The notes: generated by a model from the letters alone, not told the origin. A stretch of DNA of 64,000 bases from Bacillota bacterium (GCA_012837715.1 DUQR01000033.1:1-64000), one strand, 5' to 3'. Shown: positions 27,321-36,254, counted from the first letter of the stretch. Made by a program: numbers and translations.

Positions 27321-28763
27321 TTAGTCTAATTCTTTATATTCGCTTGGACTTATCCCTTCATACTTACGAAACGCTTGACTAAAATAGTTCGGATCCGTAT
27401 ACCCCACCGCCGCGGCAACCTGGGAAACAGTAAGCCCGCTTTGGCCCAATAATTGCTTGGCTTTATCCATCCGGATGGCAATCAAATAGTTTTTAAAGGG
27501 AATCCCCACTTCTTCTTTGAAGAGACGACTAAAATAGCCGGGACTGATGTTAAGTTCCCGTGCTACCGTAACGAGAGAGATATCTTCGGCATAGTGTTCT
27601 AGTAAATAATTAACTGCTTTAGCCACCAATGGTTGACGGCTGGGAATTCCGATGTTGATTTGAGCATGAATCTTACTGACCAGGCGTTGTAAGTCCCGCT
27701 CCAGGTGAGTAACGGAAAACCAAAAGGAAGCGGGCTTGAGGACAGAAACCCCATTTAGCCACTGGCCTTCACTAATTCCCACCCGCTTCAGGGCGTTAAC
27801 TAAAGTCTCCACCCATGTCCTCAGCACCGGATAACTATGATCACTCCAAGTAACCAGTAAGGACGCTAATTTATGCAACAACTCATCAATTTGGTCAGTT
27901 TCACCCCTGCGCACTAAATTGATGAGCTGTCGCTCCATGGTTCCGGGGTAATCATACTGATTCGTTCTTCTTTCTCTGACCGTCTGAGCATATTCGAGGA
28001 TCCGCGCCTCCGGGTAAAAAATTTTATGGTTACATGCCATCATCGCCTGTTGGTACAGTTCGGATAAAGCCAATCCTGAACCGGCAAGCCCAAGGACCAG
28101 CTCCTGGTCAAAACGGCGGATGAAGCCCTCGGCCAGGCTAGTTAATTCCTTCTTCACCTCCGCTAAGTCATCTTTTAAGTAAGCAATGATCCGCTCTTCC
28201 ATTACTTCCAATTTACTCCCCGGTGGCAACCCCGCAGCCAAAAAAGTCACATATTCCTCTAACTTGTCACCAGTCTCGGCAAAACCGGCGACCATGATCG
28301 TCGATGCACTAAAGCCTAGGTAGTCTTGGGCTTTACGCGCCCGGTCCGTCTCCAACAACGGCCAAACCGGGTGGGCGCCAGCCCCAACCCCAGTGTTATA
28401 TTTATGCAAGGCTTCCCGCATCGTAGCTAAGAGCTGCTGCGGTCGGACCGGTTTGGAGAGGTAATGGTTGATTCCGAAAGACATTGCTTCCCGGGCGTAT
28501 TCAAATTCGTTATAAGCGGTGACAATAATAATCTCCGTCCGCAACCGTTTTTTCCGGACATACCTAGCTACTTCAAGCCCAGATTTGCCCTTTAATCTAA
28601 TATCCAACAGAATCAGGTCAGGCTTCCAAAAACTAATAACATCAAGCGCCTCTTCCACGGTTTCGGCCACTTTAACCCTTTCTCTGCCGTAGACTGCGGA
28701 AACTTCCTCCTTCAATCCGATTCTTTCATAAGGTTCATCTTCAATAATCAAAATTTTAGCCAT
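27321..28763 (-). CDS. Response regulator with AraC-type DNA-binding domain (YesN-like)
   Basis: A 480-residue transcription regulator. The receiver domain (about 1-120) has the acidic pair in IIEDE, the phospho-acceptor Asp54 in LILLDIRL, and the conserved Lys in LSKPVRP. A central region of about 230 residues has no clear family. The C-terminal AraC/XylS domain (about 380-480) has both helix-turn-helix units, with ISPGYFSRLFKEEVGIPFKN and VGYTDPNYFSQAFRKYEG. ATG 28763 with GAGGTGGGC upstream overlaps the histidine kinase stop by eight bases. Targets are not shown; the neighbouring cysteine-desulfidase operon is the nearest downstream candidate. Confidence 0.9.
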   Translation of the reverse strand: MAKILIIEDEPYERIGLKEEVSAVYGRERVKVAETVEEALDVISFWKPDLILLDIRLKGKSGLEVARYVRKKRLRTEIIIVTAYNEFEYAREAMSFGINHYLSKPVRPQQLLATMREALHKYNTGVGAGAHPVWPLLETDRARKAQDYLGFSASTIMVAGFAETGDKLEEYVTFLAAGLPPGSKLEVMEERIIAYLKDDLAEVKKELTSLAEGFIRRFDQELVLGLAGSGLALSELYQQAMMACNHKIFYPEARILEYAQTVRERRTNQYDYPGTMERQLINLVRRGETDQIDELLHKLASLLVTWSDHSYPVLRTWVETLVNALKRVGISEGQWLNGVSVLKPASFWFSVTHLERDLQRLVSKIHAQINIGIPSRQPLVAKAVNYLLEHYAEDISLVTVARELNISPGYFSRLFKEEVGIPFKNYLIAIRMDKAKQLLGQSGLTVSQVAAAVGYTDPNYFSQAFRKYEGISPSEYKELD

Positions 28764-29970
28764 TCTGCCCACCTCGGCCTAAATTTATGGGTAAACACAG
28801 GGTCACTTCCGTACCCTGCTGGGGTCGACTTTTGATCCCGAAACGATAGCGGTTCCCGAAAAATAGATCCAACCGTGCTTTGACGTTTTTAATCCCCATC
28901 CCGCTGGTTTGGACCCGGGAAGGTTCTACTTGCCCGTTTAAAATCTGATCCACCTTCGCCTGATTCATGCCAGCACCATTATCGATTATTTTTACTACTA
29001 CTTCGTCACCGTCCCGCACCGCCGAGACGTTGATGTAACCTTTTCTGGGCAGCGGCTCTAGTCCATGGATTACCGCATTTTCGACCAAGGGTTGTAAGGA
29101 AAAGACGGGGATCACCGTATCTTCCACCGCTTTTTCCAGCCAGATTTCGGTTTCCAACTGCCCGATATACCGCATCCTTTGAATCTTCAAGTAACTTTCC
29201 AGGTGATGAAACTCTTCCCCAAGGGTACAACTGGAATTAGAGGTAGTATAGCTTCGCCGTAAAAGATCGGATAAATTATAAATAAGGTCGGCGGTCTGTT
29301 CTGCCTTTTCCTTTAAGGCTACCCGCGCCACCAAGTTAAGAGTATTAAAAAGGAAATGGGGACTAATTTGCGCTTGCAAAAACCGGAACTGAGTTTCCCG
29401 TAAATTCTTCTCCAGCTTAATCTTGTCCGTCAATTGCTTGGCCTGCAGCTCACCCATTTCCAGCTGGGTTTCGGTGATCGAGATATATTCAGCCAGCAAG
29501 GACAGGAACATCATCGTGGTCGCAACATCCTGTTCGTTTACTACTTTAACCTTTTTCCCGTAGGCAATGAGTTTTTCCGCATCTAACTCCAGTTCTTTTG
29601 CTTTTAACGGTAAAGCCGCTAAAAACTTGTTTTTTTCGTCCGCCATTAACATCTGCCCGCAGGTGACACTATAATTACATTTGCCATTGACCACGATCGG
29701 GATCGTAACCATCGTTAAGCCCAAATAACATTGGGATATTCTTGGCATTAACTCTTCCTCCGCAACTCCGGCCAAATTATTACATTCCATACACTTGGGG
29801 CCGCCTTTTTCACTATTAATCACATACTTGCAAAATTCCGAAAAAATGCTCAAGTTAAACGGAAGCACCGATCGCCCTTCACTATCCATAAACGAGATGG
29901 AATGTCCAGTGACGGAGACAAAGGTCTGATTCACTTTTTCCATCATTTTGACGATATTCAGCTGCGACAA
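28756..29970 (-). CDS. Histidine kinase with N-terminal PocR sensory domain (LytS/YesM type)
   Basis: A 404-residue soluble kinase partner of the regulator downstream. The N-terminal about 170 residues match PocR ligand-binding domains, with cysteines at 47, 60, 63, 81, 98 and 104; the spacing CMECN suggests redox or metal sensing. No membrane segment is visible, so it senses a cytoplasmic signal. The kinase core has His205 in QAQISPHFLFNTLN, then the N box PLVENAVIHGLEP and the G boxes KIIDNGAGM and GMGIKNVKARL. A TTG start follows AGGGGGGGA. PocR domains are known from propanediol/cobalamin regulation, but the ligand here is unknown. Confidence 0.87.
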   Translation of the reverse strand: MSQLNIVKMMEKVNQTFVSVTGHSISFMDSEGRSVLPFNLSIFSEFCKYVINSEKGGPKCMECNNLAGVAEEELMPRISQCYLGLTMVTIPIVVNGKCNYSVTCGQMLMADEKNKFLAALPLKAKELELDAEKLIAYGKKVKVVNEQDVATTMMFLSLLAEYISITETQLEMGELQAKQLTDKIKLEKNLRETQFRFLQAQISPHFLFNTLNLVARVALKEKAEQTADLIYNLSDLLRRSYTTSNSSCTLGEEFHHLESYLKIQRMRYIGQLETEIWLEKAVEDTVIPVFSLQPLVENAVIHGLEPLPRKGYINVSAVRDGDEVVVKIIDNGAGMNQAKVDQILNGQVEPSRVQTSGMGIKNVKARLDLFFGNRYRFGIKSRPQQGTEVTLCLPINLGRGGQNG

Positions 29971-30149
29971 AATAAAATCCCCCCCTTACACCAGTGTTCC
30001 GGGATCCATTACTAAAACCTTCTGCGGCCCGTCAAAAATCCCTTTTTTCGGTTTTCCCTGTGATCGACGGATGATCAATCGAAGATCATCTTGGCGGCTC
30101 TTTTCGTGATTTGCGTTCGGGAAGAAAGCGGCCCATGGCGGGCACAGAC

Positions 30150-30183
30150 AAAAAAACAGCAACCGGAATCGAGCCGGTTGCTG
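30150..30183 (-). terminator. Hairpin terminator after the SIMPL gene
   Basis: CAGCAACCGG (30157-30166) pairs with CCGGTTGCTG (30174-30183), and on the minus strand a T-run follows. It separates the SIMPL gene from the kinase operon. The rest of the roughly 390-base spacer (29971-30363) shows no supported gene; a long plus-strand open frame crossing it is the antisense shadow of the SIMPL gene. Confidence 0.85.
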
Positions 30184-30363
30184 TATATATTAGGCTGTAG
30201 GCTGGCAAGAATAGCATCCCAAATAGGGCTTTTGGGGTTAGCCTTTTATACTTTATTTAACTCAAAACAATATATTGATCAGCTAATCCAAGTTAAACAC
30301 GAATCTTGTTTGGAATCCTTTGTCATGGTTATAACGGAAAAAGCCTTAATCAGCTTGAATAAC

Positions 30364-31077
30364 CTATTTCAAAGTAAAGGTCACATGCGCCGTGACCCGG
30401 ATCTGTTCATTTCGGGTAGATGTGTCATGGATCCCAGCGGCTTCAACCCGGGTGGAATAGGGTTCGGTAATCTGGAACACCCCCGAGCGGACCGAGACGA
30501 TCTTACCAATCTTCACATCGGTCTGTTCCACCATTTTTTCCGCCCGTTCCCGGGCATTTTTGGTCGCTTCCCCCACCAGTTCCTTTTTGAGTTCATCGAT
30601 GCCGGAATAAAAATATTCCAGATTGGAGTTGATTGTTCCCCCGTCCAGCAGTTCGACCGGATCAAGCGCCATCTTTTCCACCGTATCCACCTGATCGGTT
30701 ATGACATAAATCGTTTGTTGGAAATGATATCCTCGAAAAATCCGCGCTTCCGCTGTATAATCGTACTCTTTATAAACTTGGGCTGGTTTCAGGGTAATAC
30801 AATCGCGACCGATCCCTTTTGTTTCAAGTAAAGCGAAAAGATTTTCCCGGATCGCCTTCAACTTTTCATAACCTTCGGATAAGTTATTCCCCAAAACATC
30901 CTCTTCAATGTTGAGTGTCCATTTTACCTTGTCCGCTGCAAAGTTTTTGGAGGCCGCCCCGACCACACTAATCGTCTGTCCCGGGCTTTGCGCCCGGTAA
31001 AAAAAGGAACCAAAGATGACCGCCGAAATGATTAATGAAACCCCAATGATCAAGCCTACTTTAGTGCCAGAATTCAT
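30364..31077 (-). CDS. SIMPL-domain (DUF541) protein, membrane-anchored
   Basis: A 237-residue protein with an N-terminal signal-anchor (VGLIIGVSLIISAVIFGSFF) and a SIMPL domain outside the membrane. The typical pattern is visible: ISVVGAASKNFAADKVKW at the start, then repeated beta segments and the NARERAEKMVEQTDVKIGKI region, and a C-terminal IRVTAHVTFTLK strand. Family members (YggE, BP26) have been linked to oxidative stress or surface channels, but their biochemical role is not settled. The start ATG has CGAGGGAGG upstream. It is a single-gene unit. Confidence 0.85.
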   Translation of the reverse strand: MNSGTKVGLIIGVSLIISAVIFGSFFYRAQSPGQTISVVGAASKNFAADKVKWTLNIEEDVLGNNLSEGYEKLKAIRENLFALLETKGIGRDCITLKPAQVYKEYDYTAEARIFRGYHFQQTIYVITDQVDTVEKMALDPVELLDGGTINSNLEYFYSGIDELKKELVGEATKNARERAEKMVEQTDVKIGKIVSVRSGVFQITEPYSTRVEAAGIHDTSTRNEQIRVTAHVTFTLK

Positions 31078-31097
31078 TTCTCTTCCTCCCTCGATAA

Positions 31098-31275
31098 TCT
31101 CCTTAGAAAAGAGCTTAAGTTGTTCACCCGACTTTGCTTAAATTACTGCTGGATACGGTCGGTAGTCGGTATGAACAACCACTTCAAGCGCCTTCGGGGC
31201 CTGCGGACTCTCCTGGCTTTCAAATTCATCATCCGGCTCAAGCGGGCGGTAGCCAGCGTAAGCCACTACCTTGTC
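31098..31275 (+). repeat. Dispersed intergenic repeat, copy D (long)
   Basis: The best preserved long copy. It opens with CTCCTTAGAAAAGAGCTTAA, then GTTGTTCACCCGAC and, 32 bases on, GTCGGTATGAACAAC, which are inverted with one extra base. The second half has CACTTCAAGCGCC, CTCCTGGCTTTCAAATTC, CTCAAGCGGGCGGTAGCCAG and CGTAAGCCACTACCTTG. It lies about 20 bases upstream of the SIMPL gene. Confidence 0.88.
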
Positions 31276-31392
31276 TTTGAAAAAAGCAGCGGAAATAAGC
31301 GTACGATCCCCTTTTCATGAAATACTTGATCAGGCTACTTTTTCCTCTATGCATTTCCTGGGAAACCCTTCGCCAGTCCTCCTAATTATCCT

Positions 31393-31785
31393 CTATGCTT
31401 CGAACGCTTCCTGTTGGATTTTGGTGTCATTCTTTGGATCAATAATCCCAAAACAATATTGGGTTAAACCCCTTTTCCTAGGCGCAACGAAAAAGTTTTT
31501 TGGAGGATAAACTATTTTATTCGCATCATGATTGATCCGACCGGCAAAAATTAAAGAATGGTAAAGCAGGGGATGATGAGTTAAGAAGGACACCAGCGGC
31601 TCACACCGAGCGCACCGCTGGCCCCGGCTCGGTAAATACTGGTCGAGGAAGGTCGGCGAAAAAATAAACCGATTCTTAATACGAATCGGGCTGATAAAAG
31701 AGGAAAGTTGGGAGAAATAATGAAAACAATGGTGAACCGGAATAAACCTTCTTGGTTCATTAGAAGTGGTGGTCGCAGAGACCAA
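31393..31785 (-). CDS. Hypothetical open frame, doubtful
   Basis: A 130-codon minus-strand frame filling an otherwise gene-free stretch. It has no recognised domain. Residues such as CARCEP and FLTHHPLLYHSLIF read like real protein, and the end LTQYCFGIIDPKND is plausible, but the only start is a TTG without a ribosome site and it lies inside the candidate riboswitch of the divergent gene. It could be the remnant of a decayed gene. Nothing else is visible between 31276 and 31765. Confidence 0.25.
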   Translation of the reverse strand: MVSATTTSNEPRRFIPVHHCFHYFSQLSSFISPIRIKNRFIFSPTFLDQYLPSRGQRCARCEPLVSFLTHHPLLYHSLIFAGRINHDANKIVYPPKNFFVAPRKRGLTQYCFGIIDPKNDTKIQQEAFEA

Positions 31786-31806
31786 CCCGATTAAAAAACA
31801 AAGGAG
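31766..31806 (+). ncRNA. Candidate preQ1-I riboswitch
   Basis: A short hairpin GGTGG/CCAACC with loop TCGCAGAGA is followed by an A-rich tail ATTAAAAAACAAAGGAG that includes the ribosome site. This follows the class I preQ1 aptamer layout (stem, short loop, A-rich tail whose last bases pair back into the loop) and the TCGCAG loop resembles the Thermoanaerobacter aptamer. It lies directly before a queuosine precursor transporter. A competing pairing, GACCAAC (31780-31786) with GTTGGTC (31809-31815), would span the ribosome site. Confidence 0.55.
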
Positions 31807-31815
31807 CTGTTGGTC

Positions 31816-32439
31816 TTGGGGAAAAAAGACTATCTTCAGGCCGTGATCATCCTCTCGGTTATGTACGTTGCCACGCAGATGTTATCGGACATTACTAGTT
31901 TAAAGATCATCTCATTGTTTGGCTGGAGCATGGATGCAGGAACCTTAATTTATCCAATTACCTTTACCTTGCGCGATCTCGTCCATAAAGTGGCTGGCCT
32001 AAGAGTAGCGCGTCTGCTGATTTTTCTTGCCGCCGGGATCAACCTCTTCATGGCCGGGTTGTTTTGGCTGGTCTCCATTTTGCCCCCGGATCTGTCCGTT
32101 GGTTGGCAAACCGAATTTGGGCTGGTTTTATCCCCGGTTTTCCGTATTACGCTTGCTTCCATTATTGCGGAAGTGATTGCGGAATTAATTGATGGACAAG
32201 TCTACGAAATCTGGGTAAAAAAGTTTAAAGACCGCTGGCAATGGGGGCGAGTCTTAGCTTCAAATCTGATCAGCGTGCCAGTGGATTCCTTCTTATTTGT
32301 GCTGGTTGCCTTTTTTGGTGTGCTTCCCTCTCAAGTCATGCTCTCTATTTTTGCCACGAATGTTTTTCTCAAATTATTGGTGGCGTGTTTGTCGATGCCC
32401 GCCATTTATCTTGTCCGTGGCGCCAAACCGACTTCTTAA
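31816..32439 (+). CDS. yhhQ: Queuosine precursor transporter (YhhQ/QueT-like, VUT family)
   Basis: A 207-residue membrane protein with about six hydrophobic segments, importing preQ0/preQ1 or queuine for tRNA queuosine synthesis. Typical sequence: NITSLKII-like opening (DITSLKIISLFGW), DAGTLIYPITFTLRDLVHKVAG, and the C-terminal YEIWVKKFKDRWQWGRVLASN with VPVDSFLFVLVAFFG. TTG at 31816 is taken as start, nine bases after GGAG; an in-frame TTG at 31810 is the alternative. The preceding leader looks like a preQ1 riboswitch, which supports the function. Confidence 0.88.
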   Translation: MGKKDYLQAVIILSVMYVATQMLSDITSLKIISLFGWSMDAGTLIYPITFTLRDLVHKVAGLRVARLLIFLAAGINLFMAGLFWLVSILPPDLSVGWQTEFGLVLSPVFRITLASIIAEVIAELIDGQVYEIWVKKFKDRWQWGRVLASNLISVPVDSFLFVLVAFFGVLPSQVMLSIFATNVFLKLLVACLSMPAIYLVRGAKPTS

Positions 32440-32445
32440 CCACGT

Positions 32446-32865
32446 TCATTCGCCGATAATCTTTATCAGGACCCTTTTCCGCCGCCGCCCGTCAAATTCC
32501 CCGTAAAAGATCTGTTCCCAAGGGCCGAAATCTAATTTGCCCCCGGTGACAGCGACCACTACTTCCCTCCCCATGATCTGCCTTTTCAGGTGGGCATCCC
32601 CGTTATCTTCTCCGGTAAGGTTGTGGTAATACTGGGAAGTGGGTTCATGGGGAGCCAACTTTTCCAACCAGTTCCGGTAATCCTGCCATAAACCCCTTTC
32701 ATGGTCATTGATAAAGACACTAGCCGTGATATGCATCGCATTGACCAGGCATAAACCTTCCTTGATCCCACTTTCCGCCAAGGCTGTTTCCACCTGGTCG
32801 GTGATGTTAATTAGCTCGACCCGCTCTTTTGTGTTGATGACCAGTTCTTTTCGGTACGACTTCAT
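32446..32865 (-). CDS. YjbQ/UPF0047 family protein (secondary thiamine-phosphate synthase)
   Basis: A 139-residue protein of the UPF0047 family, members of which show weak thiamine-phosphate synthase activity. Conserved segments are [37 protein letters not shown] and [18 protein letters not shown], with His residues likely to bind a metal. It converges on the queuosine transporter with only six bases between stops. The start ATG has a short AGGTGA upstream. The biological role is uncertain. Confidence 0.9.
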   Translation of the reverse strand: MKSYRKELVINTKERVELINITDQVETALAESGIKEGLCLVNAMHITASVFINDHERGLWQDYRNWLEKLAPHEPTSQYYHNLTGEDNGDAHLKRQIMGREVVVAVTGGKLDFGPWEQIFYGEFDGRRRKRVLIKIIGE

Positions 32866-32950
32866 GCGATCACCTCATTTATAATTCTTATCAACAGTAT
32901 GGTAATTCTGCTTTCTTCTCTCTTTCCCTCGTTAGCTTTTCATCCCGCCA

Positions 32951-32974
32951 ATAAAAAATCCGCCCTGAGGGCGG
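32951..32974 (-). terminator. Hairpin terminator after nagA
   Basis: CCGCCC (32960-32965) pairs with GGGCGG (32969-32974) around TGA; on the minus strand a T-run follows. It is about 140 bases beyond the nagA stop. Confidence 0.75.
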
Positions 32975-33114
32975 TTGACCTGTTTTTCGCTCCGATCGGA
33001 TCTCCCTAATATTGGTGAAGCTTTCAAAGCTTTACCTTCATCACCGTCGAATGGGGAGTTACTTTCCCCGGGTAAAGATGGAGTATTTACTACTTGTAGA
33101 TTTTTCCGCTCCGC

Positions 33115-34254
33115 TCACCGCAGGGAAAAGACTTGTTCCCCGGCCACATAGGTCATTAATACATGAAAATCTTCATCCCACAAGACCAGATCCGCATCCA
33201 TGCCCGGGGCGATGTTCCCTTTCCGGTTTTCCAGCCGGAGGATGCGGGCCGGATTGACGGTAGCCAACTTGATAACTTCCTCAAAAGGGAGTCCTGTATT
33301 CCGCCGGAAATTGGCGAGCGCCCGGTTCAGCACTAACGTACTCCCGGCTAAGGTACCATCCGGCAGACGGGCTTGACCGGCTTTAACCTGCACCGCCAGA
33401 CCGCCCAGCTCATATGTGCCGTCCGCCAAAAGACAAGCCCGCATCGCATCAGTAATCAAAACCAGTCTCTGCTGGCCTTTCATTTTTAGAACCAGTTCTT
33501 GGACGGCCGGCGCCACATGAATATCATCGGCGATCAATTCACAATCTACCGGTTGTAAAAGAGCCGCCCCGACGGCGCCCGGGCGACGATGGTGGAGAGG
33601 GGGCATTGCGTTAAACAGGTGGGTGACATGGGTAGCACCGGCATTCATCCCTTGGACCATCTCTTCGTAAGTGGCATTGGTATGACCAAGCGAGACCACA
33701 ACCCCGGAGGCAACCATTTTTTTGATGAACGCTAAAGCCCCTTCGATCTCCGGGGCGACCGTAATCAGCCGGATCACCTCCAGATAGGGCTGGAGCCAAG
33801 CCCACTCCGGCGGGATAATATAACGTTCATCATGGGCCCCTTTATACTTTGCATTGATAAAAGGACCTTCCAGATTACACCCTAAGATTTGCGCGCCGGG
33901 GCCGCAGCCCCCGGCCATGGCCGCCTTAATCCGGCGCAAGGCCTGTTCGATCCTGGTTCTTTCCATCGTGATCGTAGTGGGCAGAAAAGCCGTGACCCCG
34001 GTCGCTACCAAATGACGGGCCATTTCTCGCAAAGCCCGCTTGTCCTCATCCATCACATCATAACCGGCGCAACCATGGATGTGAAGGTCAATAAATCCGG
34101 CGGACAGATAGGCGCCGCCCCCGTCCACCACTTCCAAGCCGGGGCCAAGCCGGTTTTCACCGCTAATTTCCCTGATTCTTTGGTCAAATACTATTCCTTG
34201 GTGTTCTTTAATCCCATCTGCGGTGACTAATTTAATGTTCTTAATTGCCTTCAT
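33115..34254 (-). CDS. nagA: N-acetylglucosamine-6-phosphate deacetylase
   Basis: Removes the acetyl group from N-acetylglucosamine 6-phosphate in amino-sugar catabolism and cell-wall recycling. The 379-residue amidohydrolase shows the metal site motif DLHIHGCAGYDVMD, NLEGPFINAKYKGAH, SLGHTNATYEEM, VTHLFNAMPPLHHR, and the catalytic Asp in LVLITDAMRA. Most NagA proteins of this branch use one metal and have this HIHG form. AGGGAG lies nine bases before ATG 34254. No NagB or PTS gene is adjacent, but an MBL-fold gene lies 60 bases upstream on the same strand. Confidence 0.92.
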   Translation of the reverse strand: MKAIKNIKLVTADGIKEHQGIVFDQRIREISGENRLGPGLEVVDGGGAYLSAGFIDLHIHGCAGYDVMDEDKRALREMARHLVATGVTAFLPTTITMERTRIEQALRRIKAAMAGGCGPGAQILGCNLEGPFINAKYKGAHDERYIIPPEWAWLQPYLEVIRLITVAPEIEGALAFIKKMVASGVVVSLGHTNATYEEMVQGMNAGATHVTHLFNAMPPLHHRRPGAVGAALLQPVDCELIADDIHVAPAVQELVLKMKGQQRLVLITDAMRACLLADGTYELGGLAVQVKAGQARLPDGTLAGSTLVLNRALANFRRNTGLPFEEVIKLATVNPARILRLENRKGNIAPGMDADLVLWDEDFHVLMTYVAGEQVFSLR

Positions 34255-34315
34255 CACACTAAACTCCCTAAATCCACCATATTGATTAATGATTTACGGG
34301 CGGCGCTCCCATTAC

Positions 34316-35038
34316 CTAGCCGCATTCTCCTTTAAGCACCTTTTGGTTCGCCGCATGGATCAGGCGTTCCTCTTCGGTGACGAAGACAACTTCCGTTCCT
34401 GCCTTTAAGTGGCGGAGATAATCAATGGTCCCCTCCACCTCTTCAAGAGTTAAGTTTTTAGCATGACCGGCCATCAGCTGCTGTGGCCGGTATTTTTTAT
34501 ACTCCTCCAAAGTCCGGAGGTAAGCGTCAAGCTCCGGATCTTCCACATAAACCAGGGGCCGTTCCAGATTATCACCCACATAGAGGAGACGGTCCTCATG
34601 GTCAAAAAGGGAAATACTGTCGGCGGTATGACCGGGGCTGTAAAAGAGTTCGATCCCATCCTCCGGAAAGAAAAGCCGCTGCTCAAAGGTGATGGTTGGT
34701 AGTCGCCGCTCTACCCTCCCCCGGCGGTAATTTCCGTATCTCGCCAACTCCTGCTCCCACCTTGCCGCCAACAACTCCCGGCAGCGCCGGTGGCTAACCA
34801 CTTCCCCTGTAAAAGCACAGTTTCCCCAGACATGATCCCAGTGGAAATGGGTATTAACCACCATCACCTCCCGCCCTTCCGGCATATCCTGTAGAACCGG
34901 TTCCATGCTCAGGCTACCGCAGAAAGTATCGATCACCCAGACCCGCCGGGCAGTTTCGATCACGTACACGAAAGTCGCCATCGGCAGATCGGAAAAATGG
35001 TAAGCAGTCGCCCGGGTGGTTATCTTTTCTTTAGCCAA
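34316..35038 (-). CDS. MBL-fold metallo-hydrolase
   Basis: A 240-residue metallo-beta-lactamase-fold hydrolase. Metal ligands are visible in THFHWDHVWGN (HxHxDH), SPGHTADS, LLYVGDNLE and the late MAGHAKN. The substrate is not known; family members include glyoxalase II-like and lactonase-like enzymes. A TTG start follows GAAGGAGGGC. It probably shares a transcript with nagA. There is no signal peptide, so it is cytoplasmic. Confidence 0.85.
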   Translation of the reverse strand: MAKEKITTRATAYHFSDLPMATFVYVIETARRVWVIDTFCGSLSMEPVLQDMPEGREVMVVNTHFHWDHVWGNCAFTGEVVSHRRCRELLAARWEQELARYGNYRRGRVERRLPTITFEQRLFFPEDGIELFYSPGHTADSISLFDHEDRLLYVGDNLERPLVYVEDPELDAYLRTLEEYKKYRPQQLMAGHAKNLTLEEVEGTIDYLRHLKAGTEVVFVTEEERLIHAANQKVLKGECG

Positions 35039-35236
35039 TCCAATGCCCTCCTTCTTCTTCCTTCCGGAATGATCAGCGCGCCCCTGTTGTTTTCCCCTGT
35101 TTTATTTTTTTGAAATAATTATTTTCCCGCAAGCAATTACCTCCTGCATTTTTTGGGAATAAACTCCATATAATAAGTAGGCTAATCGCTTTGAAACTGG
35201 GCTTTACCACATTTTTTAGCTAATTCTGACAAAAAA

Positions 35237-35265
35237 TTGACCAAAAACAAACCAGTGCGGAAAAT
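35237..35265 (+). promoter_or_regulatory. Candidate sigma-A promoter of the chaperone-usher operon
   Basis: TTGACC (35237-35242) and GAAAAT (35260-35265) are 17 bases apart, in the 334-base spacer before the operon. No other feature competes except the leader stem-loop downstream. Confidence 0.35.
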
Positions 35266-35317
35266 TCAATCTTCTTTTGCATCTTTTTTCTCCCGGACGC
35301 ATATTATTTAGTAACTT

Positions 35318-35339
35318 GCCGGTAGTCGCTGACTCCGGC
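35318..35339 (+). other. Leader stem-loop of the chaperone-usher operon
   Basis: GCCGG-T-AGTC pairs with GACT-CCGGC across a three-base loop, with one bulged T. It lies 33 bases before the first start codon of the operon and has no T-run, so it may control translation or mRNA stability. Confidence 0.45.
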
Positions 35340-35372
35340 TTCCGCCAGAAAAACAGTTAACGGGGGATTTCC

Positions 35373-36254
35373 ATGAAAAACCGTGTTCATCTATGGGTCT
35401 GCCTGATCTTCACAGTAACGTCTTGTTTGATCGCGCCGGCGGCGGCACAGGAACCGCAAATCTTAACCTTTCCGGCCGTAGCGGCGGTCACCGAAACCGG
35501 TCGCACCTTAACCTTTACTCTACCGGGAGCCACCGCATCAGCCGTTAGTTTTCATTGTGCCGGCCTAGTGGAACCGGTAACCGGCAACCGGATTAACGGG
35601 GACCGTCTTACTTTCTCTTACGGCCAGAAAAAGGTTGGCCCCAACCAAGTGCTCACCCTGAATACGAAGCCAACGGGAAAACCAGAACCAGACAGCGCCC
35701 GGGAATTTGGGCTGCAGATTACTTTTCTCCCTTCCGATCCCCCAGGTGAATACGGGGGTATCATCGAGGCGGTTCTTCATGATTCAACAGAACAGGCGGA
35801 ACGGATCCCCCTTTGGGTGAAAGCCCGGGTTTTACCCTGGATTAAGGTGGAAACAGCTTCGGTCCAACCTTTCGCAAGGCCCGATCCGGTTCTTTCCCTT
35901 ACCGAGCATAGTTTAGAGATTAATGAACCGGTCAAAGTTTTCCTTGCTTCCAACGCGCCCTGGCGCCTGTACCTGAGAGCCGGGATGGCCATCCCCGATC
36001 AGGACCGCAGTCTCCTTCTCCATATTAAGATTGGGCACACCGGTCAAGGAGGGGAAGAACAAAAAACGCTCCTTGTTAATGGCCCCTCCCAACTGGTCGC
36101 TACAGGCCCGCCCACGGTAGTTGGTGATGGTTTGGCGCCGGCCAATTATTGGACAGAGCTTTATCTTTCCGCTTTCCTTGCCGATTGGCGCCAATACCCC
36201 ACCGGAAATTATCCGTTAACTTTCATTTTTTCCGGTGAAACCATTAACCCCTAA
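35373..36254 (+). CDS. Secreted beta-rich protein, putative fimbrial subunit or adhesin
   Basis: A 293-residue protein with a signal peptide (cut after PAAAQ) and no named family that I recognise. The remainder is strand-rich: one module at about 27-155 and a second at about 160-293. The C-terminal segment DWRQYPTGNYPLTFIFSG resembles the last strands of chaperone-usher subunits (…Y.aGtY..t..v). It is the first gene of an operon with a second secreted protein, a PapD-like chaperone and an usher-like barrel, so a subunit or tip role is inferred. The start ATG has a GGGGGA ribosome site. Confidence 0.65.
   Translation: MKNRVHLWVCLIFTVTSCLIAPAAAQEPQILTFPAVAAVTETGRTLTFTLPGATASAVSFHCAGLVEPVTGNRINGDRLTFSYGQKKVGPNQVLTLNTKPTGKPEPDSAREFGLQITFLPSDPPGEYGGIIEAVLHDSTEQAERIPLWVKARVLPWIKVETASVQPFARPDPVLSLTEHSLEINEPVKVFLASNAPWRLYLRAGMAIPDQDRSLLLHIKIGHTGQGGEEQKTLLVNGPSQLVATGPPTVVGDGLAPANYWTELYLSAFLADWRQYPTGNYPLTFIFSGETINP

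Noticed and set aside
30091-30831. 246-codon plus-strand open frame
   Set aside because: Mostly antisense to the SIMPL gene, whose protein is clearly the real product.
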